Origin: an uncultured Asticcacaulis sp.
GTDB lineage: Bacteria; Pseudomonadota; Alphaproteobacteria; Caulobacterales; Caulobacteraceae
Direction: 5' to 3'
Assembly (NCBI GenBank): GCA_946480125.1
Contig: CAMLIY010000012.1
Span: 1-26,014 of the forward strand
DNA length: 26,014 nucleotides
Made by a program: the position numbers and the translations under genes. Below, one piece after another: positions 16,043 through 24,599 of the stretch. Each line of letters begins with the position of its first letter. Within the stretch, counting starts at the first letter, position 1. The notes under the pieces are model-generated. The model was not told the DNA's origin and did not search any database. It saw only the letters and a list, made by a program, of their open reading frames with translations.

Positions 16043-17266
16043 ATGACCATCGCCATCGATCCGGATTTGAAAGACCAGCCATTCGCGGTACGTAAAGGCG
16101 TGGAAACTCTGCGTAAGGTGTGGGCGTTCGGCCGGATGGATGTTGTCTTCCCCGATGGCCGCCACATGCTTTTGGAAGGGCACGAACCGGGACCGTCCGC
16201 CACCTTGCTTATCAACGACTTCAACTTCATGAAGCGGGTGATGGCGTCAGGTGATATCGGCTTCTGCGATGGTTATAAGGAAGGCGAATGGGATACGCCA
16301 GACCTGGCCACGCTCCTGACCGTGCTTAGTCTGAACAGTGAAAAGCTGGGTCAGCTTTTCACCGGCAATATCCTTGTCCGCACCTTCAACAACATTATGC
16401 ACGCTCTCAAAAAGAACACGAAGAAGGGCAGCCGCAGGAATATCTTCGATCACTACGATCTTGGCAATAATTTCTACGACCAGTGGCTTGACCAGAGCAT
16501 GACCTATTCATCGGCCTTGTTCGAGGGAGAGCGCTTCCGCGAACACAAGGATTTGGGGGCGGCGCAGACGGCCAAATACGCCAAGCTGGCGGAGATGGTC
16601 GATCTGAAGGCGGGGCAGCATGTGCTGGAAATCGGCTGTGGCTGGGGTGGCTTTGCCCAATATGCCGCTGAAGTGATAGGGGCCAGGGTTACGGGCGTCA
16701 CCATCAGCCAGGCGCAAGCGGAGTATGCCATTGAGCGTATGAAACGGCTGGGCCTGGAGGACAAGGTCGAGATCGTGATGATGGATTACCGCGATATCAA
16801 GGGCCAGTTTGACGCGGTGGTATCGATCGAAATGTTCGAGGCGGTCGGCGAAAGCTATTGGGGCACCTATTTCAGCAAGTTGCACGATGTATTGAAAAAG
16901 GGCGGCAAGGCCGGGCTGCAGATCATCACCATCGCCGATGAAATGTTCGAAGATTACAAGTCGCGCGCCGATTTCATCCAGAAATATGTCTTCCCCGGCG
17001 GTATGCTGCCATCGGCGCAGAAACTTCTGGAACAGACACAAGCCGCAGGTTTGAAAGCCGTGTCGTCTTTCAAGTTCGGTGGTGACTACGCGGAAACACT
17101 CAAACAATGGGGACAACGCTTCGAGGATGCCTGGACAGAAGGCCGGATCAAGGGCTTTGATGCCCATTTCCGCAAGCTGTGGCTGTTCTATCTGGCCTAT
17201 TGTGAGGCCGGATTCCGTGCCGAGCGCACCAATGTGGTGCATCTCGAATTGCAGCGGGCTGACTGA
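16043..17266 (+). CDS. Cyclopropane-fatty-acyl-phospholipid synthase family methyltransferase
   Basis: A 407-residue SAM-dependent enzyme of the CFA synthase family, which adds a methylene group across unsaturated acyl chains of membrane phospholipids. A lipid-binding N-terminal domain (to about 125) is followed by IFDHYDLGNNFYDQWLD (134-150), the SAM site VLEIGCGWGGFA (194-205), MDYRDI, the catalytic-region SIEMFEAVGE and FIQKYVFPGGMLPS. These are all family signatures. The ATG follows GAGGAAAGG with a 9-nt spacer. It is a single gene after the GH31 terminator. Related members in Alphaproteobacteria do other lipid methylations, so the precise product is not certain. Downstream lies the 86-bp repeat pair. 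Confidence 0.88.
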   Translation: MTIAIDPDLKDQPFAVRKGVETLRKVWAFGRMDVVFPDGRHMLLEGHEPGPSATLLINDFNFMKRVMASGDIGFCDGYKEGEWDTPDLATLLTVLSLNSEKLGQLFTGNILVRTFNNIMHALKKNTKKGSRRNIFDHYDLGNNFYDQWLDQSMTYSSALFEGERFREHKDLGAAQTAKYAKLAEMVDLKAGQHVLEIGCGWGGFAQYAAEVIGARVTGVTISQAQAEYAIERMKRLGLEDKVEIVMMDYRDIKGQFDAVVSIEMFEAVGESYWGTYFSKLHDVLKKGGKAGLQIITIADEMFEDYKSRADFIQKYVFPGGMLPSAQKLLEQTQAAGLKAVSSFKFGGDYAETLKQWGQRFEDAWTEGRIKGFDAHFRKLWLFYLAYCEAGFRAERTNVVHLELQRAD

Positions 17267-17278
17267 CCGCGATTGTGA

Positions 17279-17364
17279 TCATTTTCCAGGCGAGCCCTTG
17301 CTTAGCCTGGCAAGGGCGACCGCCCGCCCGAGCCAATGCGAGGTAGCCTGCGCGGCTTGAGCGC
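17279..17364. repeat. 86-bp direct repeat, copy 1
   Basis: Identical over all 86 bp to 17381-17466. It begins TCATTTTCCAGG and ends GGCTTGAGCGC. It can fold as GCCCTTGC-(8 nt)-GCAAGGGC or, alternatively, as CCAGGC...GCCTGG. It starts 12 bp after the CFA-family gene stop. Confidence 0.95.
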
Positions 17365-17380
17365 TAATGACTGTGAACGG

Positions 17381-17466
17381 TCATTTTCCAGGCGAGCCCT
17401 TGCTTAGCCTGGCAAGGGCGACCGCCCGCCCGAGCCAATGCGAGGTAGCCTGCGCGGCTTGAGCGC
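17381..17466. repeat. 86-bp direct repeat, copy 2
   Basis: A perfect copy of 17279-17364, separated by 16 bp, giving a 102-bp period. Together the two copies fill most of the 323-bp gap before the histidine phosphatase gene. Complete identity implies recent duplication or gene conversion. No open frame or T-tract is associated, and the remaining gap (17467-17589) holds no recognised site. Confidence 0.95.
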
Positions 17467-17589
17467 AAAAAATGCCTTGTCTCCCCCGTTTAAGGACGTT
17501 ACCAACGGCCTCTGTTTAATGGCCAACGGCGAATCTGGTTTCTTGTTTGCCGGTTTGGGGGTCTGTTGCTCGACGCTAAAAATATTGAT

Positions 17590-18195
17590 ATGGCCGCGAA
17601 GCCCGTCAGCATGGGGGCGATCACCCTTGTGCGCCACGGTGAGCCGGCGCTCTCACGGCGCGTCAAGCTGGACTGGCGTGGCTATATTGAGTGGTGGGCA
17701 AAATATGACCAGGCGGGGTTGCTGGAAGGCCAGACGCCGCCGCCTATCCTGCATAAGTTTGCCAATGAGGCCCGGTATATTTATTCCTCGACCCTGCCGC
17801 GCTCAATCGAAACCGCCGAAGCGGTGTGTGATGGTAAGGGCTTCATGTCCCTGGAGGCATTGATCGAAGCGCCGCTGCCGCCGCCGCATCTGCCATCCTT
17901 CATCAAACTGACGCCCAACTCCTACGCCTGGGGATTCCTGGCGCGGGTGTGCTGGTGGTATCTCAATATTCACGGCGATACCGAAGGCCGCGAAGTCGCC
18001 AAGGTGCGTGCCCGCAAGGTGGCCGAGTTTTTGTTCGACAAGGCCCGTGAAGGCGGTGACGTGCTTGTGTTGGCTCACGGCTTCTTCAATCTGATGGTCA
18101 GTATTGAACTGAAGAAAATGGGCTATATAAAGACTCTGGAAGAGGGCTTCAAATACTGGGGTTGCCGCCGCTACGAACTAAGGAAGCGCAAATGA
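17590..18195 (+). CDS. Histidine phosphatase superfamily protein
   Basis: A protein of about 201 residues with the phosphoglycerate-mutase-like fold. The catalytic ITLVRHGEP lies at 11-19, where the His is phosphorylated. IYSSTLPRSIETAE supplies the second Arg, and VLVLAHGFFNLM near the C-terminus supplies the second His. The Glu proton-donor region is less clear. The substrate is unknown; members dephosphorylate metabolites or proteins. The start is uncertain: ATG 17590 has no clear SD, and TTG 17566 has GGGGG upstream and adds eight residues. The stop overlaps the xseB ATG (ATGA), so the gene is probably translationally coupled to xseB, ispA and dxs. Confidence 0.85.
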   Translation: MAAKPVSMGAITLVRHGEPALSRRVKLDWRGYIEWWAKYDQAGLLEGQTPPPILHKFANEARYIYSSTLPRSIETAEAVCDGKGFMSLEALIEAPLPPPHLPSFIKLTPNSYAWGFLARVCWWYLNIHGDTEGREVAKVRARKVAEFLFDKAREGGDVLVLAHGFFNLMVSIELKKMGYIKTLEEGFKYWGCRRYELRKRK

Positions 18196-18428
18196 CCGAA
18201 ACTGTAGAGCTCTCATTTGAGGACGCACTGAAGCAACTGGAAAAGATTGTTTCCGAACTGGAATCCGGGAGTGCGCCGCTAGAAAAGTCATTGGAACTTT
18301 ATCAGCGTGGCGCTGAACTGAAGGCGCTCTGCGAAGCACGACTCGAAGCGGCGCGTTTGCAGGTAGAGAAGATTTCCCTGAACAAGTCCGGCGCCGTTGA
18401 AGGCGTGGCTCCCGCTGATTTTAGCTAA
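18192..18428 (+). CDS. xseB: Exodeoxyribonuclease VII small subunit
   Basis: A 78-residue helical protein. The family pattern is intact: SFEDALKQLEKIVSELESG, then APLEKSLELYQRGAEL, then CEARLEAARLQVEKI. It binds XseA to form the exonuclease VII complex, which degrades single-stranded DNA from both ends. The ATG at 18192 follows AAGGAAG by 6 nt and overlaps the previous stop by 4 bp. XseA is not in the window. The order xseB-ispA-dxs is a common bacterial arrangement, which strengthens the call. Confidence 0.95.
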   Translation: MTETVELSFEDALKQLEKIVSELESGSAPLEKSLELYQRGAELKALCEARLEAARLQVEKISLNKSGAVEGVAPADFS

Positions 18429-18437
18429 AGATATTAG

Positions 18438-19349
18438 ATGACACCCATCGCCGCCAATTCTGACCTGCCGCCTCTGGCCGCCCGCATGGCGGAAACGGCC
18501 GATCTGGTGACGATGGCGCTGGATCAGCTTTTGCCGCGTGGCGAGGGCGCGGAATCGCGCCTGACGGAAGCCATGCGCTATGCCGCGCTGGGCCCCGGCA
18601 AGCGTTTGCGGCCATTTTTCGCATTGGAAGCGGCGCGCTTGTTCGATGCTGACGAAAATTCCGTCCTGCGCGCCGCCTGTGCGCTCGAATGCATCCACGC
18701 CTATAGCCTGGTGCATGATGACCTGCCGTGCATGGACGACGACGATATTCGCCGTGGCCGGCTGACCGTGCACCGCGCCTACGATGAAGCGACGGCGGTG
18801 CTGACCGGCGACGCCCTGCAAAGCGTGGCCTTTGAAATTCTGGCGCATGAGGATACACATGATGATCCGCAGGTTCGTGTTGAACTGATCCGCATGCTGG
18901 CCGTCGCGTCAGGGGCTCAGGGCATGGCCGGCGGCCAGATGATCGACCTGATCGGCGTGCCTGACGATGTCGGCGGGGTGGCGCGGATGCAGCGTCTGAA
19001 AACCGGCGCCCTCATCGTATATGCCTTCCAGATTCCGCTGATTATCGCCGATGCCTCTGAAAAGGAAGGGATGGCCCTGATGCATTTCGCTCAGGATCTC
19101 GGCCTGGCCTATCAGATTGCCGATGATGTGCTCGATGTTGAGGGCGATCCGGAAGAAATGGGCAAGGCATCGGGTGGCAAGGATGCGGCGATGGGCAAAA
19201 CCAATTTCGTTACCCTGCTGGGGTTGAATGAGGCCAAGGAGCGTGTGCGGATCCTTGCCGATCAGACGAAATCACACCTCGATATTTTCGGCGTAAAAGC
19301 CCGTTACCTGCGCGACAGCGTTGACTTCGTTTTAAATCGGCGCAACTGA
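18438..19349 (+). CDS. ispA: Farnesyl diphosphate synthase (polyprenyl synthetase family)
   Basis: A 303-residue cytoplasmic prenyltransferase that condenses IPP with DMAPP/GPP to FPP, the precursor of undecaprenyl-P, quinones and hopanoids or carotenoids. GPGKRLRP (52-59) is followed by the first Asp-rich motif [10 protein letters not shown] (94-103). GGQMIDL and KTG follow, and the second Asp-rich motif is DDVLD (229-233). Length and motif spacing fit IspA; geranylgeranyl-PP synthase is the alternative. It starts 9 bp after xseB, with a weak SD, and lies 82 bp before dxs. This puts two isoprenoid steps in one transcript. Confidence 0.93.
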   Translation: MTPIAANSDLPPLAARMAETADLVTMALDQLLPRGEGAESRLTEAMRYAALGPGKRLRPFFALEAARLFDADENSVLRAACALECIHAYSLVHDDLPCMDDDDIRRGRLTVHRAYDEATAVLTGDALQSVAFEILAHEDTHDDPQVRVELIRMLAVASGAQGMAGGQMIDLIGVPDDVGGVARMQRLKTGALIVYAFQIPLIIADASEKEGMALMHFAQDLGLAYQIADDVLDVEGDPEEMGKASGGKDAAMGKTNFVTLLGLNEAKERVRILADQTKSHLDIFGVKARYLRDSVDFVLNRRN

Positions 19350-19431
19350 ACCTCTCCGCAAAACCCATGGCATTTTTGTTGCGATGCGTTTAAGACAGAT
19401 TTGTTTACGCCAGAAACCGGTTCGCATTTGA

Positions 19432-21348
19432 ATGCCTGAAACCCCCATCCTCGACACCCTGACCCGTCCCGAAGTCGTTCGTGAGCTGACATCCGCTCAG
19501 GTGAAAATACTGGCGGATGAGGTACGCAGTGAAACCATTGATGTGGTGTCTAAGATCGGCGGGCATCTCGGGTCATCGCTGGGCGTGGTCGAGCTGACCG
19601 TTGCCCTGCATCATGTGTTCGAGACGCCAAAAGATATCCTGATCTGGGATGTCGGGCATCAGTGTTACCCGCACAAAATCCTGACCGGCCGGCGCGATCG
19701 TATCCGCACCCTGCGTCAGGCGGGCGGGTTATCGGGGTTTACCAAGCGGTCTGAAAGCGTCTATGATCCCTTCGGCGCGGCCCATGCCGCCACATCGATT
19801 TCGGCGGCACTCGGCTTCTGCGCGGCGCGTGACCAGAAGGGTGAAAACCACAATGTTATCGCCGTGATCGGTGATGGCTCGTTGAGTGCCGGCATGGCTT
19901 ATGAGGCGATGAACAATGCCGCCGAAACCACCAAAAACCTGACCGTCATCCTCAACGACAATGATATGTCGATTGCGCCACCAGTGGGCGGGATGAGCGC
20001 CTATCTCGCCAATCTGGTATCGGGCGGGGCGTATCAATCTCTGCGCCGCTGGGGCAAAAGCGTTGCCGAGCGTCTGCCGCGCCCGCTGTTCGAGATGGTG
20101 CGCAAGTCTGAAGAATTTTCGCGTACCTGGTTTACCGGCGGCACTTTTTTCGAGGAGCTGGGTTTTTACTATGTCGGACCGATCGATGGTCACGATATGG
20201 ACACCCTGCTGGCCGTGCTGAAGCGTGTCAGGGAGATCAACGACCGGCCGGTGCTGGTCCATGTGGTGACCCAAAAGGGCAAGGGGTATAGCCCCGCGGA
20301 AACCTCACCCGACAAATACCATGGTGTCGCCAAGTTCGATGTCATTACCGGCGAGCAATCGAAGCCCAAGGCCAATGCGCCCAGCTACACCGATGTCTTC
20401 GCCTCGGAACTGATCAAGCAGGCACGCATCGACGACCGCATCGTCGCCATCACCGCCGCCATGCCTTCGGGCACCGGTCTTGACCGTTTCGCCGAGGTTT
20501 TTCCGGCGCGCACCTATGATGTCGGGATCGCCGAGCAACATGCGGTCACCTTCGCGGCCGGCCTGGCGGCGGATGGCATGAAGCCATTCTGCGCCATCTA
20601 TTCAACCTTTCTGCAACGCGGTTACGATCAGGTGGCGCATGATGTGTCACTGCAAAACCTGCCTGTGCGCTTCGCGCTCGACCGGGCGGGATTGGTCGGG
20701 GCCGATGGCGCCACCCATGCCGGGTCGTTCGATATCGGCTATCTCGGCGCCCTGCCGAACATGATGATCATGGCCGCCGCCGATGAAGCCGAACTGGCGG
20801 CCATGATCGCCACGGCCACGGCCTATGATGCCGGCCCCAGTGCCTTTCGCTATCCGCGGGGCGAGGCGACGGGGATTTCCATTCCCGAACTGGCGGCGCC
20901 TCTGGCCATCGGCAAGGGCCGTATTTTGCGCGAAGGCTCCAAGGTTGCGATTCTGTCTCTGGGCACGCGTCTTGGCGATGCCCTGAAGGCGGCGGATATG
21001 CTGGCGGCGCGCGGTCTTTCCACCACCGTGGCGGATGCCCGTTTCGCCAAGCCGATTGACAAGGATCTGGTGCTGCAGCTGGCAAAAAACCATGAATGCC
21101 TGATTACCGTAGAAGAGGGCGCCATCGGCGGTTTTGGCGCCTTCGTGCTGCACTATCTGGCGGGCGAAGGCGCACTGGATGCCGGGCTGAAAATCCGCAC
21201 CCTGGTCCTGCCTGATCTCTATCAGGACCAGAATTCGCAGGCCAGCCAGTATGCCGAAGCCGGACTGGATGCGGCGGGGATTACCCTGACGGCGCTGAAA
21301 GCCCTGGGATTGGAAGATGCCCAAAGCCTGAAAGCATTAAAGCTTTAA
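19432..21348 (+). CDS. dxs: 1-deoxy-D-xylulose-5-phosphate synthase
   Basis: A 638-residue thiamine-diphosphate enzyme that joins pyruvate and glyceraldehyde 3-phosphate, the first and rate-limiting step of the MEP isoprenoid pathway. [17 protein letters not shown] (44-60) and [11 protein letters not shown] (72-82) mark the N-terminal domain. The ThDP motif runs from [17 protein letters not shown] (148-164) to LNDN (174-177). The pyrimidine domain has [16 protein letters not shown], and the C-terminal domain has [13 protein letters not shown]. Length is normal. It is the last gene of the xseB-ispA-dxs run and ends at a strong terminator. No SD stands out upstream, and no internal promoter was identified in the 82-bp gap. 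Confidence 0.97.
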   Translation: MPETPILDTLTRPEVVRELTSAQVKILADEVRSETIDVVSKIGGHLGSSLGVVELTVALHHVFETPKDILIWDVGHQCYPHKILTGRRDRIRTLRQAGGLSGFTKRSESVYDPFGAAHAATSISAALGFCAARDQKGENHNVIAVIGDGSLSAGMAYEAMNNAAETTKNLTVILNDNDMSIAPPVGGMSAYLANLVSGGAYQSLRRWGKSVAERLPRPLFEMVRKSEEFSRTWFTGGTFFEELGFYYVGPIDGHDMDTLLAVLKRVREINDRPVLVHVVTQKGKGYSPAETSPDKYHGVAKFDVITGEQSKPKANAPSYTDVFASELIKQARIDDRIVAITAAMPSGTGLDRFAEVFPARTYDVGIAEQHAVTFAAGLAADGMKPFCAIYSTFLQRGYDQVAHDVSLQNLPVRFALDRAGLVGADGATHAGSFDIGYLGALPNMMIMAAADEAELAAMIATATAYDAGPSAFRYPRGEATGISIPELAAPLAIGKGRILREGSKVAILSLGTRLGDALKAADMLAARGLSTTVADARFAKPIDKDLVLQLAKNHECLITVEEGAIGGFGAFVLHYLAGEGALDAGLKIRTLVLPDLYQDQNSQASQYAEAGLDAAGITLTALKALGLEDAQSLKALKL

Positions 21349-21352
21349 ATAA

Positions 21353-21383
21353 AAAAAGCGCCTCCCGGTGGGAAGCGCTTTTT
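21353..21383. terminator. Rho-independent terminator after dxs
   Basis: AAAAAGCGC (21353-21361) pairs with GCGCTTTTT (21375-21383), with an inner TCCC-GGT-GGGA extension. The A and T flanks make it usable from both directions, and it also sits at the 3' end of the minus-strand gene ending at 21402. Confidence 0.88.
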
Positions 21384-21401
21384 ACTTTGGCAAAATCAGC
21401 C

Positions 21402-21707
21402 TTAGTTCGACAGTATGATCGAAGCGATCAGGCCTGTTGCGGCGGCAGCCAGCACATAGTTGCCATCGACTTCGCGCCATTCATAGCCACGCGGGGGCTG
21501 GCGCAGATGGTGGCTGCGGTAATCGACCCTATGGCCACGGTTCCAGTCGGCGCGTTGAATCTTGCCGCCCTTATGCCAATCGGTATGTGATCTGTGCGAC
21601 TCATTGTGCCTGTCATTACGATGATCCGGCGCGGCGGAAGCGGCGCTGCCGAAAGCCAGACCGCCTGCCACTAGGGTCAGGGAGATGGATGTCATAAAAC
21701 GCTTCAT
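21402..21707 (-). CDS. RcnB-like small periplasmic protein (copy A)
   Basis: A 101-residue exported protein: signal peptide to about residue 25 (ending SAASA), a His/Arg/Asp-rich middle (HRNDRHNESHRSHTDWHKGG), then the conserved RcnB-type end RVDYRSHHLRQPPRGYEWREV, followed by DGNYVLAAAATGLIAS. RcnB in E. coli is a periplasmic protein in nickel/cobalt homeostasis. Whether this relative handles metal is unknown; the histidines make it plausible. An SD AAGGA lies 8 nt before the ATG. It shares its N-terminus (MKRFM) and C-terminal half with the next gene, so the two are paralogs in tandem. Confidence 0.85.
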   Translation of the reverse strand: MKRFMTSISLTLVAGGLAFGSAASAAPDHRNDRHNESHRSHTDWHKGGKIQRADWNRGHRVDYRSHHLRQPPRGYEWREVDGNYVLAAAATGLIASIILSN

Positions 21708-21855
21708 AATTTAAATCCTTACAGGTTAGCCCCGGAAATTCGGTTATACCGCCGCAAACCTGAACCTTATTTGAATGTGATAATCAAGCGATTGTTCATA
21801 AAGGGAAATATTATAAAATAACGGTTTTTTATTACCGTGGTGAAACAAGACAAAC

Positions 21856-21886
21856 AAAAAGGCGCCCCTTTTGGGACGCCTTTTTT
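21856..21886 (-). terminator. Rho-independent terminator after RcnB-like copy B
   Basis: AAAAAGGCG (21856-21864) pairs with CGCCTTTTT (21877-21885), with inner CCC/GGG pairing. Read on the minus strand it follows the copy B stop directly, so the two paralogs are separate transcription units. Confidence 0.85.
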
Positions 21887-21887
21887 C

Positions 21888-22274
21888 TTAATAGCCGCTG
21901 TTGAGAACCACCGAGGCGATCAAGCCGCCGGCGACGGCCGCCAGAACATAATTATTGTCTACGCGGCGCCATTCGTAACCGCGGGGCGGTTGGCGCAGAT
22001 GGTAGCGACGGTAATCAACGGCATAACCGCGGTGCCAGTCATAGTAGGAGACATAGCCGCCGCGACGCCATTCGGAGCGATCACGCCAGCCCGAATGATA
22101 ACCCCGGTTATAGCCACTATGACCGCGGTCATAATGACGGTCATTGTGGCCGCGTTGATAGCTGCGATCATGACCGCGATCATGATCACGATGAGATTGA
22201 GCCGAAGCAACATCGCCAAAGGCGAAGGTCCCGGCGAGGACGGCCAGAGCCGTGGTAATCATAAATCGTTTCAT
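21888..22274 (-). CDS. RcnB-like small periplasmic protein (copy B)
   Basis: A 128-residue paralog of the neighbouring gene. The signal peptide ends near residue 25 (GDVASAQ). The middle is longer and very rich in His, Arg, Asp, Tyr and Gly, with repeated RGH/DRGH units (HDRGHDRSYQRGHNDRHYDRG), as if expanded by short repeats. The C-terminus again reads LRQPPRGYEWRRVDNNYVLAAVAGGLIAS. The SD AAGGAA is 7 nt from the ATG. The repeat-like middle could bind metal or be disordered; neither is shown. It has its own terminator and lies 95 bp beyond the DUF1285 gene's stop. Confidence 0.85.
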   Translation of the reverse strand: MKRFMITTALAVLAGTFAFGDVASAQSHRDHDRGHDRSYQRGHNDRHYDRGHSGYNRGYHSGWRDRSEWRRGGYVSYYDWHRGYAVDYRRYHLRQPPRGYEWRRVDNNYVLAAVAGGLIASVVLNSGY

Positions 22275-22370
22275 AGCGATTTTCCTTATCCTGTTGCCCC
22301 CATGACGGTTAATATAAACCCGTGAGCCTGAACCCAGAATGAATATGTCAGTCAGGTTACAAAGAGCCGA

Positions 22371-22907
22371 TTACAAACGGTCGGCGGGGATGACAGGAAA
22401 GAATAAGTTACCGGAACACACACCGAACCAGCGTTCTGTACCGTGTTCGCGGATCTCACCCATGCCGGCCAAATCCTGAGCCAGGGTGCGGGACAGGCGC
22501 GCCTCAAGGCCATTGCGCACATATATGTACGGCCGAAAGCCCTGTGTATCGGTTTCGAAGCGCAAGGGGTGAGCCGCATCAACCGTTACCTTGTCGTCGA
22601 CATTGGTCCTGAAGGTCAGGACGCCATTGTCGGCCAGCAGTTCCACGGCAATAAATGGCACGTCCTCGACCGTGATGCCGACCTTTTCAATCGGTGTTAC
22701 CAGGAAATAAGCATCATCTTCGCGGCGGAGAATGCCGGCAAACAGTCGAACCATGGCGTGTCGTGTAATCGGTGTGCCGTTATAAAACCATTTGCCGTCA
22801 TAGGTGACGTGCATATCTATATCGCCGCAAAAAGGCGGATTCCAGCGCTCGACAGGCGGCATCGCGCCTTGCGTTTCGATATGGGCATAGAGGCGATCCA
22901 AATCCAT
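22371..22907 (-). CDS. DUF1285 domain protein
   Basis: A 178-residue protein of the DUF1285 family, recognised by PPVERWNPPFCGDIDMHV, DGKWFYNGTPITRHAMVRLFAGILRRED and YFLVTPIEKVGITVEDVPFIAVEL. The biochemical role of the family is not established. No signal peptide or membrane segment is visible. Its ATG overlaps the stop of the upstream alpha/beta hydrolase gene by one base (TGATG), so the two are probably translated together. Confidence 0.93.
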   Translation of the reverse strand: MDLDRLYAHIETQGAMPPVERWNPPFCGDIDMHVTYDGKWFYNGTPITRHAMVRLFAGILRREDDAYFLVTPIEKVGITVEDVPFIAVELLADNGVLTFRTNVDDKVTVDAAHPLRFETDTQGFRPYIYVRNGLEARLSRTLAQDLAGMGEIREHGTERWFGVCSGNLFFPVIPADRL

Positions 22908-23968
22908 CAGGCGGCCGGGCCGTTTCTCAGCAGATCCATCCAGGTGTCGGCAATATTCTTTGCGGCGGTGCGCACCTCAAAGACCGCGCCCGCGAACAGG
23001 TCAAACCCGAGCGGCAGACTGTCATAACGACGGTAAAGCGTGGGAATTTGAGCCGCGATCAGGCGCCGGGCGAAGTTTTCGCCTTGCATTGCCAGGGGGT
23101 CAAGTCCGGCTGAAACGATAAAAGACTTTGGCTGTCCCTCGAGCCGATCCTCACGCGCGGGAGACAGGCGCGAATGGGTCAGGTCGGTGCCAGCGCCAGC
23201 ATAGTGAGCGATTATGATGTCAAGATCAGCCATAGTCAGCGGCCATAGACCCTGCCCGGCATGGGTTCTCATCGCGGTGTCGGCAAGATCGATCAATGGG
23301 GTGATCAGCAATTGCCCGGCGGGCATAGTCTGGCCTTCACGGTTGAGGTCGAGGCTGATCCGTGCGGCCAGACCGGCGCCGATCAGGGATCCGCCAATGG
23401 CTGTGCGGCCGGAGGTCGCGCCCAGCCTTGCGCTGTTTGCCTGTGCCCAGTCATAGGCGGCACGGGCATCTTCCAGTGCTGCCGGAAAGCGATGGAGCGG
23501 CGCCAGACGATATTGCGGCAGAAAAACAGGGCAATGGGCTTCCTGAGCCAGGAGCGCGCAAAAGGCTTTGTTGAGATCTGGTCCACCCATGACCCCGCCA
23601 CCTTGATGGAAAAAGACGAGCAGCGGAGCATCTTCGGAAACGTGCGGGGGGCGGATCAGCAGCCCGCCCAGACAGGAGGCTTCGGCGGTAATGGTTTCGA
23701 CCTGTACCCGAACATCATCCGGCATACCCAGCAGGGTTACCAGTCTTTGCCATTCGTCACGCGCCGTCTCAATATGAGCGCGGGTGAGCGAAAGGTGCTC
23801 CCCTCCGGCCCGATAAGGGAACGGGCCGCGCCACAAAAACTGAATCTGTGGGTCCAGCGTGCGGCCCTGGTTATGGATAACGCCGCCGCCGGACAAAAAG
23901 CGCAATACCGGCGTAGGTAATGTGAGGCCGTGTTTCAGTAGCCAACTGGTCAGGGCGGAAACGCGCAT
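22907..23968 (-). CDS. Alpha/beta hydrolase, HSL (hormone-sensitive lipase)-like, with degenerate active site
   Basis: A 353-residue protein with the HSL esterase layout: an oxyanion-hole-like FFHQGGGVMGG (119-129), PQYRLAPLHRFPAALEDARAAYDW (151-174), a presumed nucleophile Ser194 in GGSLIGAG, and Asp290 in SAGLDPLA. The usual nucleophile elbow GDSAGG is altered, with no G-x-S-x-G. The segment that normally carries the catalytic His (HGF) reads LPLGFDLF, with Leu at 320. It may be inactive or use other residues. There is no signal peptide, though the first 25 residues are hydrophobic. It is coupled to the DUF1285 gene. Its own promoter lies in the gap shared with csp. Confidence 0.8.
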   Translation of the reverse strand: MRVSALTSWLLKHGLTLPTPVLRFLSGGGVIHNQGRTLDPQIQFLWRGPFPYRAGGEHLSLTRAHIETARDEWQRLVTLLGMPDDVRVQVETITAEASCLGGLLIRPPHVSEDAPLLVFFHQGGGVMGGPDLNKAFCALLAQEAHCPVFLPQYRLAPLHRFPAALEDARAAYDWAQANSARLGATSGRTAIGGSLIGAGLAARISLDLNREGQTMPAGQLLITPLIDLADTAMRTHAGQGLWPLTMADLDIIIAHYAGAGTDLTHSRLSPAREDRLEGQPKSFIVSAGLDPLAMQGENFARRLIAAQIPTLYRRYDSLPLGFDLFAGAVFEVRTAAKNIADTWMDLLRNGPAA

Positions 23969-24326
23969 ATATCCTCAGATGGTGTTATGGGCGCTCATCG
24001 AGGGGCGCCGGCGACTGGAGTTTCAGGAGAGGAATGGAGCGAGTAGTGATAAAAAATCCACCTGATTAGACTATTTTAGTCAAATTTCCGGAAAAATACA
24101 CGTGGACCTCGCTTAAAACGGCGTATTTTAGTTTGACCGTTTTTAAAACCTGCGTCTTAATATCGGCACAATCCGTTAGTCTGGCTGCCTATGCTAAAGG
24201 GATTTAAAGATGTCCTGCCTGTGCATGATGTTTTTGGTCTCGCCCGCTGCTACCGAGATACACGATTGTCTTGTGAGGGGTGAAGGTGTCAGCCCTCGAT
24301 ATCAGCTTGCGACCAAGGAGAGCGTC
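23969..24326. promoter_or_regulatory. Divergent control region and long csp leader
   Basis: A 358-bp gap without a credible gene. TTGACC (24133-24138) and TTAATA (24157-24162), 18 bp apart, form a plausible promoter for the cold-shock gene. This would give a leader of about 155 nt, the size range known for cspA-type cold-responsive 5' UTRs. GACTA-TTT-TAGTC (24069-24081) is a small perfect dyad upstream. The leftward promoter for the hydrolase gene must also be here but is not clear. Confidence 0.4.
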
Positions 24327-24530
24327 ATGGCCGAAGGTACAGTAAAATGGTTCAACTCCACTAAGGGCTTTGGTTTCATCCAGCCCGCCGAGGGCGGCAA
24401 TGACGTCTTCGTTCATATTTCTGCCGTTCAGCGCGCCGGTCTGCAAGGCCTGGCCGATGGCCAGAAGGTATCTTACGAACTGCAAAACGAGCGCGGCAAG
24501 ACCGCCGCGGTCGATATTCAGCTTCTGTAA
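24327..24530 (+). CDS. Cold-shock domain protein (CspA family)
   Basis: A 67-residue single cold-shock domain that binds single-stranded RNA and DNA and melts mRNA structure. [17 protein letters not shown] contains RNP1 (KGFGFI, 13-18). DVFVHISAV contains RNP2 (27-31), and [17 protein letters not shown] closes the OB fold. The ATG at 24327 is fixed by AAGGAG with a 6-nt spacer and by the family N-terminus. An in-frame upstream extension to 24210 does not resemble the family. It is monocistronic: long leader upstream, strong terminator 21 bp downstream. Confidence 0.96.
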   Translation: MAEGTVKWFNSTKGFGFIQPAEGGNDVFVHISAVQRAGLQGLADGQKVSYELQNERGKTAAVDIQLL

Positions 24531-24551
24531 GACACCTGTCCCTGTCTAAAT

Positions 24552-24588
24552 AAAAAGCGCAGGCGGCGCATAGCGGCCTGCGCTTTTT
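24552..24588. terminator. Strong terminator between csp and gluQ
   Basis: AAAAAGCGCAGGC (24552-24564) pairs with GCCTGCGCTTTTT (24576-24588), a 13-bp stem with an 11-nt loop and T-tracts on both strands. It serves the converging csp and gluQ transcripts. Confidence 0.92.
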
Positions 24589-24599
24589 TGTGCCTGGGA

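Noticed and set aside
17279..17466. CRISPR-like array
   Set aside because: Only two units of 86 bp with a 16-bp gap; no short repeat-spacer periodicity and no cas genes.
17438..17863. Plus-strand open frame across repeat copy 2 and the histidine phosphatase start
   Set aside because: It reads through non-coding repeat and then out of frame with the phosphatase; no recognisable protein.
24210..24326. 39-residue N-terminal extension of the cold-shock protein
   Set aside because: The strong AAGGAG lies before the ATG at 24327 and the family starts there; the upstream frame reads as leader.
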